A stretch of DNA of 64,000 nt, taken from Reticulitermes speratus (lineage: Eukaryota; Arthropoda; Insecta; Blattodea; Rhinotermitidae). Both the position numbers and the translations under genes were made by a program. This document shows, one piece after another, positions 35,459 through 45,659 of the stretch; the first letter of the stretch is position 1; every line of letters starts with the position of its first letter. The notes below the pieces were generated by a model, which did no database searches, was not told the DNA's origin, and saw nothing but the letters and a program-made list of their open reading frames with translations. Location of the stretch: contig JAJKFL010000002.1 in NCBI GenBank assembly GCA_021186555.1, positions 29,552,001 through 29,616,000 of the forward strand, read 5' to 3'.

Positions 35459-37349
35459 CAGAAAATCCCCGACTTACGTAAGTGGATCGTTCCGCAACCC
35501 TATGCGCAACTCAGAGCCATGTTTTATTATATACCTTATACACAATAATAATAATTGATATAATAATTAATAATTTTAATAATAATTAATAAAAACAAAA
35601 TAATAATTAATAATCGATACTGGAGTCACTGTCATATTCAGTCAATTGAGGCAGAGGTGGGTGAGGTGGTGGTGGTAGTGGCACAAGAAGCAGATGATGG
35701 CTCACTTCCAAATGCAGGGTCAGTGCTGATGCTAGGTTGTTCTTCTCATCTCACGACAAATTGGTCAAGAGAAGTTTGAACAGTTGCCCTTTTCTTCTCT
35801 TCGTATACCTCTTTGTAATATGAGATGGCATCGTTGACTATGCGTTGAAACCGAAGAAACCGGGATACATCAGGGTCCTGTCGTTCTATAGCTTCATAGA
35901 GATTATTCAACGATAGCACAGCTACGCGCATATCCTTCGCCGTGAAACATTTGGGCTGCACTTCCGGCTCTTCATTGTCATGCTGCTTGTTATCAGCAAC
36001 CTTTGCCGCCTCAAGCTCAATCAACTCCTCGTTCGATAACTCTTCATCATGAGACTCCACCAACTCGTAGGGAGTTAGTGTTGGGGGGGAGGTAGACTAC
36101 TTTAACGTTTGGAGAGATGTCGTCGAGATGGATGGGATAGCCGGGTGCATTGTCTAAGATGAGCAGAAGTTTGAAAGGGAGGTTGTTTTCCTGACAGTAT
36201 TTTTTCACTTCGGGCAAAAAGCAATTAACAAACCAATCCTCGAATATGAGGATGGTTATCCATGCTTTTTTGTTTGATCGGAAATGCACAGAGAGTCGCC
36301 TTTGTGATGCCTTTTAATGCACGAGGGTTCGCAGACATATGGATGAGTAGAGGCTTTACCTTGTACGTTCTGGATGCATTCCCCCCCAACAGAAGTGTGA
36401 CCCTCTTCTTGGAAGCTTTGTGCCAGGGCACGGTCTTTTCCTCCTTTGAAATGTACGTCCTAGATGGCATTTTGTGCTAGAAAAGGCCAGCCTCATCGAC
36501 GCTGAAAATTTGTTCCGGAAGATAGGGCCCTTCGTCGATGATTTTTTTAGCCACTCAGGGTATTGCTGTGCAGCCTCGGCATCACCACTTGCAGCCTCTC
36601 CAGAAACTTTCACGTTGTGAAACCCTGCACGATTCCTGAAACACTGAGACCAACCCCTGCTGGCCGAAAAAGTTTGAGTGCCGCCCGGATACTTGGCCTT
36701 GATGTCTTCAAAAAGGCTTTTGGCCTTGGCCTGAACTAACTGCATGCTTAGGGGAACATGCTTTTGAGCCTGGTCTTCCATCCAAATTAACAACAATTTC
36801 TCCATCTCACTAATGGCTCCTTCACGTTTTTTAGTGATTATTGTTGCCTTCATCATAGCAGTACCTGCAGTCTCTTATGCAGGCGGCATCTTTGATGATG
36901 GTGTTGATTGTAGATGGCGCGTAGCCAAGTTCACGAGCAATGGAGGTGATGGTTTGGTCACCTTCATGCTTATGGATGATTTTCATTTTGGTCTCCAAGT
37001 CGATCACATGACGCTTTCCGTCAGATGAACGTTTTCCACTGGCCATTATTAATGGATTTAATAAAAAAAAATAATAAAGCACAATGGAAAAATAGCACAA
37101 AAATATTCACGGGAAGTCATCACTTGAGAAATGCAGCGGCTAACACGTGTAAACCAAGTGAGGGAATGAGTCTAGGCGGGCAGCTTCGTGTTGCCATGCG
37201 CCACAATTTAACGCGTTTTCTCGCAATTGGCAGCATTTTACGTTACCAGTTTGTTCCGTAAATTCCGTAGATTTTTTGCGCATGTCGCAAATTTTTTACG
37301 AAAGTCTGGATCTATGTATGTCGGAGCTACGTAAGTCGGGGTCCGTCTG
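35459..37349 (-). mobile_element. Tigger/pogo-type DNA transposon, defective
   Basis: A TA duplication flanks it (35,457-35,458 and 37,350-37,351). Both ends start CAGA and share CCCCGACTTACGTA, giving terminal repeats of about 25 bases with a diverged outer part. The size is 1,891 bases. The transposase is read on the minus strand, the same orientation as Kidins220, whose k-l intron it occupies. Confidence 0.92.
35746..37046 (-). pseudogene. Tigger-type transposase with CENP-B-like DNA binding, third catalytic Asp region deleted
   Basis: From the ATG at 37,046: MASGKRSSDGKRHVIDLETK opens a CENP-B-type helix-turn-helix (SIARELGYAPSTINTIIK). A second one, in another frame, has the QAKAKSLFEDIK and ASRGWSQCFRNRAGF hallmarks of the Tigger HTH. 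The DDE core keeps IFSVDEAGLF (first Asp, then a stop where Tigger proteins have an aromatic residue) and LLILDNAPGYP (second Asp). LPPNTNSL is followed immediately by the C-terminal acidic ESHDEELSNEELIEL, so the part with the third Asp, roughly 100 residues, is missing. At least three frameshifts occur. The element cannot move itself. Confidence 0.88.
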
Positions 37350-38036
37350 TATAATCAACTACAAACATCTAAAATGGTATATTAACGCACAACACAGATG
37401 TACTTAATTGCACATACCGTACCTGGTACTGCATACATCAACAGTCAAGCACAGAAAAACAAAATATTACAACTATGAGTAATATTCTTCATATTCATAG
37501 AAATGTGGCCAATTTAATAACTGCATTACAATGGTAACTGTATCATTCCACTTTACATCAATGCTAAGTAGTAACCAGATATTCATAATCATCCATATTT
37601 TCGGGCACTCTGCACTGTTCCTTTTATCGATTAGATTAAAGCTAAACAACTGATGTCCTTAACTTCCTATCACCATCTACCATTTGGTTTTCAAAGTTCT
37701 GATTATTTATTCAGGGCGTGGTTTAATATGTTTAACGTCCAATATTTAACCACAAATTCCTATGAAATCTCATTACAGTATCAATTGTTAAACAATCAAA
37801 TCTTCATCAACTTCTCATCTCCATAAATCTTAATTCCTGCCCTGCTAGACTTCCATTTCTGCAGCAACAGACACATTTTATATCTCCTAACTCCCATGCC
37901 AACCAACACCACAATCCAGACCCAATCTGTAAGAACTACTGCAACCTGTATGTTACCAACATTTATAACAGTTAGATCCATATAAAGAACAGATACATTT
38001 CCATCTTTATCACTGGTCACTTGGCAACTCTATTCG

Positions 38037-38053
38037 CCCCCCCCCCCCCCCCC
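38037..38053. repeat. Poly-C run (17 bases)
   Basis: Seventeen consecutive C residues lie in an AT-rich intron; the length is prone to polymorphism or sequencing error. Confidence 0.9.
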
Positions 38054-38279
38054 AGTCCTGTACATACAAGGGATTTCTCTGGAAATGATCTCAATAACTA
38101 CTGACGATTAAAGAATGTCCTTTTGTCAATGTCATGCGGCCATAGTCATTGTGAAGAGTGACGACCGCAACTACACCATGGGAGGAGCCTGAAATCTCAC
38201 ATCCTCCCACCTTTATGTCAGGTGTCTGATGTCTTTACATCCCATGGACTTGTAAGTTATGGTCTGTCAAGCTGCTTAG

Positions 38280-38570
38280 CATAAATTTATTGAAGCAAAG
38301 TTTATGTCAATCCCTTTTCTGACCTCAGATCATCTTTCCTATATTGAATATATGTAGCTTGTTTTGCTGATTTCATCCCATCAGCTGTGACCAGCAACTC
38401 TTCTTGAAAACTTCATTTCAGCTATTTCAGTTCTCCTTTTGTCTGCTCTAGTAAGTGCCCATGTCTCATAACCATATACTCGTAAAAGAATAGAAGCAGC
38501 CATCACTTTATGCAATTTTAATTTTAGATCCTTTCTAGTTATGTGTGTAAGAACTTATTTTGTAGTTCCA
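38280..38570 (-). mobile_element. LINE reverse-transcriptase C-terminal remnant
   Basis: The minus strand gives LKLHKVMAASILLRVYGYET, then WALTRADKRRTEIAEMKFSR and RVAGHS before a stop. This matches the common LINE C-terminal pattern YGSETWTLTKADERRIEAAEMRF. It is too short for clade assignment, and distinct from the RTE copy. Confidence 0.65.
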
Positions 38571-39845
38571 CACATCTGCTGAAATTTACATAATTTGTTT
38601 TAGAAATCTTTATCAAGATTACATAAACTGAAGCCTGCACAATATGTTTAATTTGTTAATTAATTTTGGTATTTACTGCAAAAAGTAAAGTAAAAATTTC
38701 AATATCTAGCACTTCCAGAACAAAGGAGTTGCAAGATATCATAACTTTCTGGATATTAAAATGTTATACCTGATGTGTACCTTAGTGTACCTAGCAACCT
38801 CACAAACAGACCTGGCCATTTAATTTGTCACTTGATATACAGCCCTGTTTTCACTTGCTATTTCCTTTTTACCTCTACTTAAGTAACATGATGTATATAT
38901 AATATACCAACAAGACACCAATAATTAATGGCCACACTCTCAGATTCAGTGCTGGGTGCTGCTGGATAGTGATAGATGGAATAGTGAAATGTGTCTCTCA
39001 GTTAATTTTCATTTAACAGAGCGTTACAGATCATCCAGTGATGCACATCACAGATTTCACGTATTTTGTCATCTCCAGTAAAGAACATAAGATGGCGAGA
39101 ATTAACGGTGCTCCTGAACATTATTTGGTCTGATAAATGATTACAATATGAAATCATGTGGGAAAAATAATTCTGTTAAATCCAAAAATAGGTAAATTGC
39201 TAGGTTACTAAGTGCAGCATTGCTGTTACACGATGTAAAATATGAAACGGCTTTGGAAACAAGTATCACAGCAAGTTTACCTGGATGTACATGAGACAAA
39301 CATAAAACTTTGGATTTTGCACATGCATTCCTTGGAAGAGAAATTAACTACTGTTAATTCAATTTTCATTTTAATCTTAATTTAATGTCTTAACAGCAAA
39401 TTTGTTACAAAGAAATGACAAATTTGTTACATTTCATAACAAATGCCCAAAAATTCCACTGTCAACCTCTTTCACTTTGCAACTCGTGTGAAGATTGCGA
39501 GTTGTTCGTGTGAGATGATCTTCATGTTTCTTTGCTGGGCAGCAGCTTTCAAAATGCCAGCAAGCTATTCGTCTTGGGTATCCACCTTTCTTTTGTAAAC
39601 TTTTCTCTTCATCCAACCCCACAAACATAAATCTAACGCATCAGAGAAAAGGGAAGGACAAACAGTGCACACCAGTTTCAAGCAGCTCTATCTCAGTAAC
39701 CATTCAGGACTAGACATATGTTCATAGGAATTTTTTTTTCTCACAATGACCGATAAATCACCTCCCAAAATATTGACCGTTCCTCCTCAATCACGTTGTA
39801 GAAAAAATTCAGCAAAAACAAATTCGACTGTGGGCATATGTTTAC

Positions 39846-39940
39846 CTGTTTCTCCATTATTGTTTGCTTGCTTGTAGATCTTGCATCACCACGGGATGGT
39901 TTTTCTTTTTCAAGCTGTCCACCAGCTTTGGGATTTATAG
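39846..39940 (-). CDS. Kidins220: Kidins220 exon k: small basic linker exon
   Basis: It has 95 bases with acceptor TTTTCTGTTAACAG and donor AAACAG|GTAAAC; it completes the split Ala codon and ends at phase 0. It encodes AINPKAGGQLEKEKPSRG and then SKQTIMEKQ, charged and disordered. The evidence is phase and splice sites only. The small size and lack of conservation make it the least certain exon, and it could be an alternatively used cassette. Confidence 0.72.
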
Positions 39941-40373
39941 CTGTTAACAGAAAAACTCTCATTAGAACACAGCATTATAGAAACATCTGAATTAACCATC
40001 AAGTATCATAAGTATACTAAATGTTACAATTCCTCATGCTTATATTTGGATAAAAGGGAGGGACAAATCACATATGTGAAGGTGCTCAACTTGAAACATT
40101 TCCACTATTCCTGCTTTGTTGAATTACAGAAGACAATTAACAGAATACCCAAACGTGATCATTTGGTGTTTGAAGATGCTTCCATATGAAGAAACATTTC
40201 AAACATCTACACAGACTGTTTCTTGTTACACAGTGAACTCCAGCAATACATTCAAACTCCTTGATCAGGAAGCCCCATTCAATAACAATCTTGTGATGAT
40301 TTCCTTCTCTTCCAGCACATCTGTACTGATGCAAGACTTGGAGTTTCCACGTCGCTAATGTTGAGGACTTGGA

Positions 40374-40557
40374 CCTTCTAGGTTGTTGTGCTGAGTAGCA
40401 GGTTATTGATTCCCAGTGTTTCGAAGGAACATACAGCCTTCGTCTTCAAGGATCAACAAGTTCTCCTAGGATTCCTTGACCCTTAAAGATGAAGGTGTTA
40501 TGTTCCTTTGAAATGTTGGAAATCAATAACCCTGCTTATTAAGTTAAACAACCCAGG
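40374..40557. repeat. Fold-back repeat, GGAGGCAG hairpin family, copy 2
   Basis: Arm CCTTCTAGGTTGTTGTGCTG through GAAGGAACATACAGCC pairs with the reverse complement near 40,490-40,557 (ATGTTCCTTTGAAATGTTGG, CAACCCAGG). The loop is longer than in copy 1. Confidence 0.75.
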
Positions 40558-40797
40558 AGACCTGAATCCTCAACACCTCTACTGATATACTACCACTTCT
40601 TGTTGAACATCTCAACAATTTCCATTCTGTCCATAATCTCATTACACACACCTTCCTCAAAGTTGGTAACATGCCTTTCAACCACAAGTACTTCATTTTT
40701 ACCTGGTGCAAACCCACAGTGAACTAACAGGATTACTCTTGCATCAGTCTGTATCATTAACAACTTTAAGGCTGCAGAGTAATGGGATGTAAAGCCA

Positions 40798-40935
40798 TCT
40801 AGTCTAAAAGACAGTCACAAAAGTTTCAGAGGAACCTGCTGCCTCCACATTTTGGCAAGAAGATGGAGGCAACAGGTTCCTTGGCAGTGTTGGTATCTAC
40901 CAACTAGACTACACAGCACCACATCTCAGAAAACC
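40798..40935. repeat. Fold-back repeat, GGAGGCAG hairpin family, copy 3
   Basis: CAGAGGAACCTGCTGCCTCC at about 40,828-40,847 faces TGGAGGCAACAGGTTCCTTG at 40,864-40,883. The outer arms carry CTAGTCTAAA and AACTAGACTACACAGCACC. Confidence 0.8.
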
Positions 40936-41045
40936 ACAATTTTATTATTCAGTGCCATAACCTCAAAATCTCACTGAACACCTCATTTCATATAAATGTT
41001 CTCAGGTTTTCACAGTAATTATTGATTATCTGATGGTTTTGTTTT

Positions 41046-41113
41046 GGGTTTCTATGCTGTGTGGTAGATGTGTATTCCAACATTTCAAAGGAATGTACTG
41101 CCTCCATCTTCCC
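41046..41113. repeat. Half copy of the GGAGGCAG hairpin family
   Basis: GGGTTTCTATGCTGTGTGG and CATTTCAAAGGAATGTACTG then CCTCCATCTTCC: one arm only. Confidence 0.6.
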
Positions 41114-41214
41114 AAAAGAAGACCATCAAATAACTCATTCCATACTTCATTTCCATTTCATGCCAAAACATCTACATAGCCTAATCCATGCAGGTAATAG
41201 ATATGACACAGTCA

Positions 41215-41300
41215 GGTCTTCTGGGTTGTGACATTGTATAGCTAGCTTACGGTTTCCTGGTGTTTCAAACAAATGTACTGCCCTCATCTTCAAGGGCTAA
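41215..41300. repeat. Half copy of the GGAGGCAG hairpin family
   Basis: GGTCTTCTGGGTTGTGACAT, then GTGTTTCAAACAAATGTACTG and CCCTCATCTTCAAGGG: one arm only, starting at the same outer boundary as the copies at 40.4 and 42.8 kb. Confidence 0.6.
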
Positions 41301-41426
41301 GGGACATTTAAACCTTCCAAATGTCAGGGAAAACAAACCCAGCAACACATCATCACATCCCAGAAGAAATGAAACCTCAACAAAACCGTTGTGGAAACCT
41401 CAAACCTCAAATGGTATTACTATATA

Positions 41427-42344
41427 CCGTATATTCTCAAATCTAAACCGCACCCGAATCTAATCCACACCCAGTTTTTGGCGACTTCTTAAACGAAAAA
41501 AAGTTAGTTCGCGATTCTAATCCGCACCTTTCCTTCAACCACCCCTTGCCCACGGGCGACTGATTGAATAATATTGGATGTTACCAATGCGTTAAAATCC
41601 GACGCTACGCCTGTGGCCGTTGAGTCATACCGATAGAGGCGGGGCCTTTCTCAACAGACGTGCGCAATCTCGTCTGAAGCCAGCTGATCTTTAGTTGTTG
41701 AAACGTGGGAGGTGCTTGTTCCAATTTGTCGTGTACCGTAGTTATGGAAGAGGGACACCTGAAATCTAAACGACTCTCATATACGGCAAAGTTCAAACGT
41801 GAAGTTATTCGGTGCGCAGAGGAGAATGGAAACCGCAAAGCCGCTGCAATTTTTGGAGTTGATGAAAGCAACGTTCGACTATGGCGGAAACACAAGGCAG
41901 CGATCAGCGGGTGTGAGGCGTCACGAAGGAAATTCACTGGACCCAAGAAAGGACGATTTCCTGAAATTGATGATGCAGTCTTCACGTTTTTTCAAGAGAG
42001 ACGCAAGACTGGACTGTTTGTGAGTTATGATCTACTCGCGAGGAGGCGATAAAGAAGGCCAGATCTTTGAACATTCCTCGAATTATGAGTGATGACGGCG
42101 AGTCTGATGAATAATAAATTATAATAATAAATAATAAAATAATAGATTATTGTATTGTATTGTTCTTACGTTGTTTATTAATTACGTTAATTACGTTATT
42201 GTTATATTGTACAGCAGCTCAATCATTTTTCCAAAATCCAGCTCTAGACCGCGAATCTAATCCGCACGCGAATCTAATCCGCATCTGATTTTTTAGCCCT
42301 CTAAAACTGTAAAAAAAGTGCGGATTAGATTCGAGAATATACGG
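41427..42344 (+). mobile_element. Pogo-like transposon, internally deleted
   Basis: The 27-base terminal inverted repeats differ at two positions (both begin CCGTATATTCTC) and lie inside TA duplications (41,425-41,426 and 42,345-42,346). The 918 bases keep the first helix-turn-helix of the transposase (41,744-42,052) and an acidic C-terminal tail, but no catalytic domain. The subterminal regions repeat the CGAATCTAATCCGCA motif several times. Confidence 0.92.
41744..42114 (+). pseudogene. Pogo-like transposase remnant (N-terminal HTH plus C-terminal tail)
   Basis: From the ATG at 41,744: SYTAKFKREVIRCAEENGNR, then KAAAIFGVDESNVRLWRKHK (CENP-B/psq-type helix-turn-helix), then RKFTGPKKGRFPEIDDAVF and GLFVSYDLL. 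A one-base shift near 42,035 leads to REEAIKKARSLNIPR and then directly to MSDDGESDE and a stop. The DDE nuclease that normally separates these is gone, so the product could at most bind DNA. Confidence 0.85.
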
Positions 42345-42356
42345 TATTATGTTTAC

Positions 42357-42522
42357 CCTTCCTTTCTGGTGCTTGTGATGTCATTTGATGAGAAGGGTCA
42401 GCAAACCGGACATTTTTTGAAATTAATTCTTCCTGGTGGGTGACAACTGCAAGCTCCTGTTCCCTCAGAGACACAACAAGCATGCGGAATAACTCCCAGT
42501 CACCAAAATTCATTTGCAGAAC
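42357..42522 (-). CDS. Kidins220: Kidins220 exon j: SAM-like domain, end
   Basis: It has 166 bases with acceptor TGTTGTTTTAG and donor AAGG|GTAAAC; it enters at phase 0 and leaves with one base of an Ala codon. It reads VLQMNFGDWELFRMLVVSLR, the counterpart of vertebrate MNMNFGDWHLFRSTVLEMR, followed by a charged variable stretch. A pogo-like transposon ends at 42,344, so only TA plus four bases separate it from the donor hexamer at 42,351-42,356. Confidence 0.93.
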
Positions 42523-43867
42523 CTAAAACAACATTTTACTCTGTCATGTACTGCAATATTAAGAAAGGATTTCTGGGAAGAATTTGTGAGCTTACCTTCC
42601 TTTAAATGCACCAATCTCAGCACACAGAACAGAAAACAATTATAAATCAGTAATTATATAATTCAGTGATCTATTTCTGTGCATAATTTTCTGTAGTAAT
42701 AATGTCCATATCTGGAAGCTATAAAGAGAATTTCAAAGTTTCAAACCATGTCTATGCTTGAAGATCCAAGTCTTCTGGGTGTTATGCTGAGTCAACTGGT
42801 AAATGGTTACTGACATTTCAGAGAAGCACAGTAACTCCACCTTCAGAATCTAGTTTGACCCTGAGGATGGAGGCATGATAAGGGTAAACATTTCCCACTC
42901 AACACAGCATAATATTGAAGAAGCTTTGAATCTTCATCAACACCACTGTAAGAATTAAAATCTTGCACTACTATGCTTGTAATCTTTAATGTATATAGTA
43001 AGTTAAAAAAACAGTATATTATTAAGTAGAGTTTCCTTTCCAGGTACATATATTTGAAACCTTTTATGAAAATACAGTGGGTGAATTACTACTGGAAAAG
43101 TTAACACAACTTGTCCTTTACTCTTGGCCATACTATTAGAGGAATTCTGACACAATTCCTGCACTTTTCAAAACAAATTAATCAGTTACATGCAGAGTAT
43201 AAATAAAAATGATTCGTGCAGACAGTGCCTGGCTGATGGCTTTCTTATGAATGCATATGGCCTGAATGGAAAAGAAATTACTATGAAGTGTACCAGGCTA
43301 TAAAGGGAAAGTGGAAAGCAGACTCTTTAATTTTGTGAATAAATTCTTATAATTTCAAAAATGGAAATGAGTTGTCTCTTTTCTACTTTTACTTTAAAGT
43401 AAGTATGTGCAAGCTGTGTGAAGGGTGACACAATACGCTCCTAAGGAGTATCCCTTCAAGACAACTTGTGTCACAAAAGGTATAAAAATATTTAATTTCA
43501 AAAACGCATGCTGCCTTGGACCTTATTTGCACTACATTCACCAAAACATCCATTTGGCACATACTGAACATTACATTACACTAAACTGTGGACTATGATG
43601 AACACAGTAATAAACCTTCAGGTTTCAAAAAAAAGTCTGAAATTTCATGACTAGCTCAGTAACTGATAGCACCCCAAGAAGGCCTCTACTCTGTAGAGTT
43701 AATTAGAAATTATGCAACGTTGGAACTTGGAGATTTCATAAAGTTGGTTTAACTCCACAAGATATTATAGACAGCATGGCAGAACTTAATTAGAAATATC
43801 TTACAAAGTAAAGCAAAGACAGCTGCTTAAATTAACTTAATCCTCAGTAGCTAGCAGGCATACATAC
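42523..43867 (-). other. Kidins220 intron i-j (1.3 kb)
   Basis: It contains one hairpin-family copy (42,765-42,920). Nothing else was recognised. Confidence 0.7.
42765..42920. repeat. Fold-back repeat, GGAGGCAG hairpin family, copy 4
   Basis: The arms AAGTCTTCTGGGTGTTATGC ... CAGTAACTCCACCTTCAG and CTGAGGATGGAGGCATGATA ... AACACAGCATAATATT are approximate reverse complements. Confidence 0.65.
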
Positions 43868-44041
43868 TTTCTTGAGTTCATCCAAGTCACAATGCAGTAA
43901 TACTCGGCCATTAATGTTGCTCTCACGTATAACACTTGTGTAGCCTGGCAAGAAAGATGAACTCATGTCATCAATCTTCACAAGCAGATCACAGACACCA
44001 TCCACACTCAGGCCCGACAGTTTTGTTGCTAGAATATCAGG
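43868..44041 (-). CDS. Kidins220: Kidins220 exon i: SAM-like domain, first part
   Basis: It has 174 bases, phase 0 at both ends (acceptor TTGTTTGCAG, donor AAGAAA|GTATGT). LSVDGVCDLLVKIDDM and FLPGYTSVIRESNINGRVLL lead to HCDLDELKK, matching vertebrate LNVDAVCEKLKQIEGL and KKANINGRVLAQCNIDELKK. This SAM-like helical bundle is a likely protein-interaction module. Confidence 0.95.
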
Positions 44042-44704
44042 CTGCAAACAACAGTTTTAATCATGAGCCAGTAACCACATAAGACAGTATGCAAAGGAAA
44101 TCCACACACTCACTGTGCTACATGAGAGATTATATGGTGCCTGCCTATGCACCATACCACACAAGCACACAAGAGTGTGAATAGAACAACTGGCTGATCA
44201 ATAACCAATATTTGTAACCCTAAAAACGATCCTTCATAAAAGGTACAACCTCTGCATACCAAGACTGCACTCCATATGTAAATGCACAAACAATCACTAC
44301 ATATATCAAGACTTGACTTCACACTTAAATTTGAAATTTCTGGAGATATCATGAAACTATCTACAGTTCAACATGCATTTCTTTAATCACCTTCTCTGAC
44401 TTCTTTTATTTCTCTGTCTTACATGTTTTTAATAGATGCAAATAAACAGAATGAAAGAAGGCTGTTTTCTATTAATGGTGGTATCAGGACATTTAAGAAA
44501 AGAGACTAAGCAGAACACATAAAATTTTAAGGGTTTCATTTGAAATCAGCTCTTCCCCAAAACAAGTGAAGGAAATACCTAAAGTGTAAGGGTGATTGAT
44601 TAAAAAAAAGTTGATTACTGACAGAACACCACCTTATTGCATAATTCACTTTACACTTCAATTATGATTCACTGTCAGTGTTTATCCTATTTTGAAGTTT
44701 CTGC

Positions 44705-44870
44705 ACGAGGACATGGGCTGTGTTGCTGATATTTTGGAGGAACATGTTACCTTCCACCTACGGGAGGGCCTGTCTGTATATGTGATATCATATTTTCATC
44801 CTACAGCATTTAAAACCTGAACACACAACAAGCATGTTCCTCCAAAATGTCAGTAACACAACACATTTCC
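44705..44870. repeat. Fold-back repeat, GGAGGCAG hairpin family, copy 5 (variant)
   Basis: GCTGTGTTGCTGATATTTTG then GAGGAACATG pairs with CATGTTCCTCC then AAAATGTCAGTAACACAACA. The CCTCC core remains in only one arm, and the loop is about 80 bases. Confidence 0.65.
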
Positions 44871-45087
44871 ACCAAGTGCAAAACAAGATTAACATTAACA
44901 TACTGCTCTTGGTGACAGAACATATTATGATTAACAAATTTAATGATAATTGGTCAATTAAGCACTTAATCTTTAATGCATGGTAATTACATGTCATATA
45001 TGGGAAAATCTTTTTACATGGCACTTTTGAATGAAATATCAAGTCAGTAGCAAGGTTCTATTATTTAAACAAGTCATAGGTACGTGT

Positions 45088-45383
45088 GGGGGCACGCGGT
45101 CACACAGCTGCTTGAGGCACTGTGCTACAAGCCGGAAGGTTGTGGGTTCCATTCCCAATGCAATGAAATTTTTCATTGACTTAATCCTTCTGGCTGCACT
45201 ATGGCCCTGGGGTTGACTCAGCCTCTAACAGAAATGAGTACCATGAATATTTCCTGGCGGGTAAAGGCGGCCGGTGCATAGGGCTGACAACCTTACCACC
45301 TTCATGTGCCAACTGTCTGGAAATCTGGAAGCCTCAACCTCCTGCAACCTTCAGGGCCTGTACAGAGATTGCTTTATCTTTAC
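45088..45383 (+). mobile_element. tRNA-derived SINE (family 2), full length
   Basis: The tRNA-like head has an A-box region (CACACAGCTGCTTGAGGCAC) and a B box (GGTTCCATTCCC) at tRNA spacing. The body includes GGCCCTGGGGTTGACTCAGC and GGAAGCCTCAACCTCCTGC and ends TTTATCTTTACA. The flanks AGGTACGTGT (45,078-45,087) and AGGTATGTGT (45,384-45,393) are a ten-base target duplication with one transition. A second, truncated copy is at 52,625. Confidence 0.85.
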
Positions 45384-45491
45384 AGGTATGTGTAGTTTCC
45401 ATGCTATTAGTGGAAGATATATTTTATGAATGTTTAAAAATGTTAATATTTCTCAAGGTGTTTCACAGTTGTTCAGTACATCTATACCTAC

Positions 45492-45659
45492 TGGTAGAGC
45501 AGTGACAGCAGACAGTGGAGGATAGCTGGTTGATGGCTGCCTCGTTAGAGCACCTAGTGGATCTTGCATACTCATCCAGGCCTGAGGCCAACCCACCACA
45601 GAATTTTGTGAATACAGCACATTTGGCCCCTGCACTGATGAGCTTCTGCTGAAAGGCCT
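45492..45659 (-). CDS. Kidins220: Kidins220 exon h: linker
   Basis: It has 168 bases, phase 0 at both ends (acceptor TTTTTATTCTTAG, donor CTACCA|GTAGGT). It reads RPFSRSSSVQGPNVLYSQ then WPQAWMSMQDPLGALTRQ, and ends SAVTALP. There is no domain; it is polar and proline-containing like exon g. Two other frames are open across it, but only this frame joins g and i without a stop. The next possible donor, four bases on (GTAG|GTATAG), would break the phase. Confidence 0.82.

Larger units (their letters stand above)
29967..39845 (-). other. Kidins220 intron k-l (9.9 kb)
   Basis: It contains a SINE fragment (31,718-31,897), a LINE fragment (34,410-35,330), a Tigger-type transposon (35,459-37,349), a 17-base poly-C run (38,037-38,053) and a LINE RT remnant (38,280-38,570). 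From 29,967 to 31,700 and from 38,600 to 39,845 nothing was recognised. The stretch 31,900-34,400 holds only uncertain open frames. Confidence 0.7.
39941..42356 (-). other. Kidins220 intron j-k (2.4 kb), rich in fold-back repeats
   Basis: Beyond the four hairpin-family copies between 40,374 and 41,300 and the pogo-like element at 41,427-42,344, only AT-rich sequence is seen. Confidence 0.7.
44042..45491 (-). other. Kidins220 intron h-i (1.4 kb)
   Basis: It contains a hairpin-family copy (44,705-44,870) and a full SINE of family 2 (45,088-45,383), which starts about 100 bases past the exon h donor. Confidence 0.75.
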
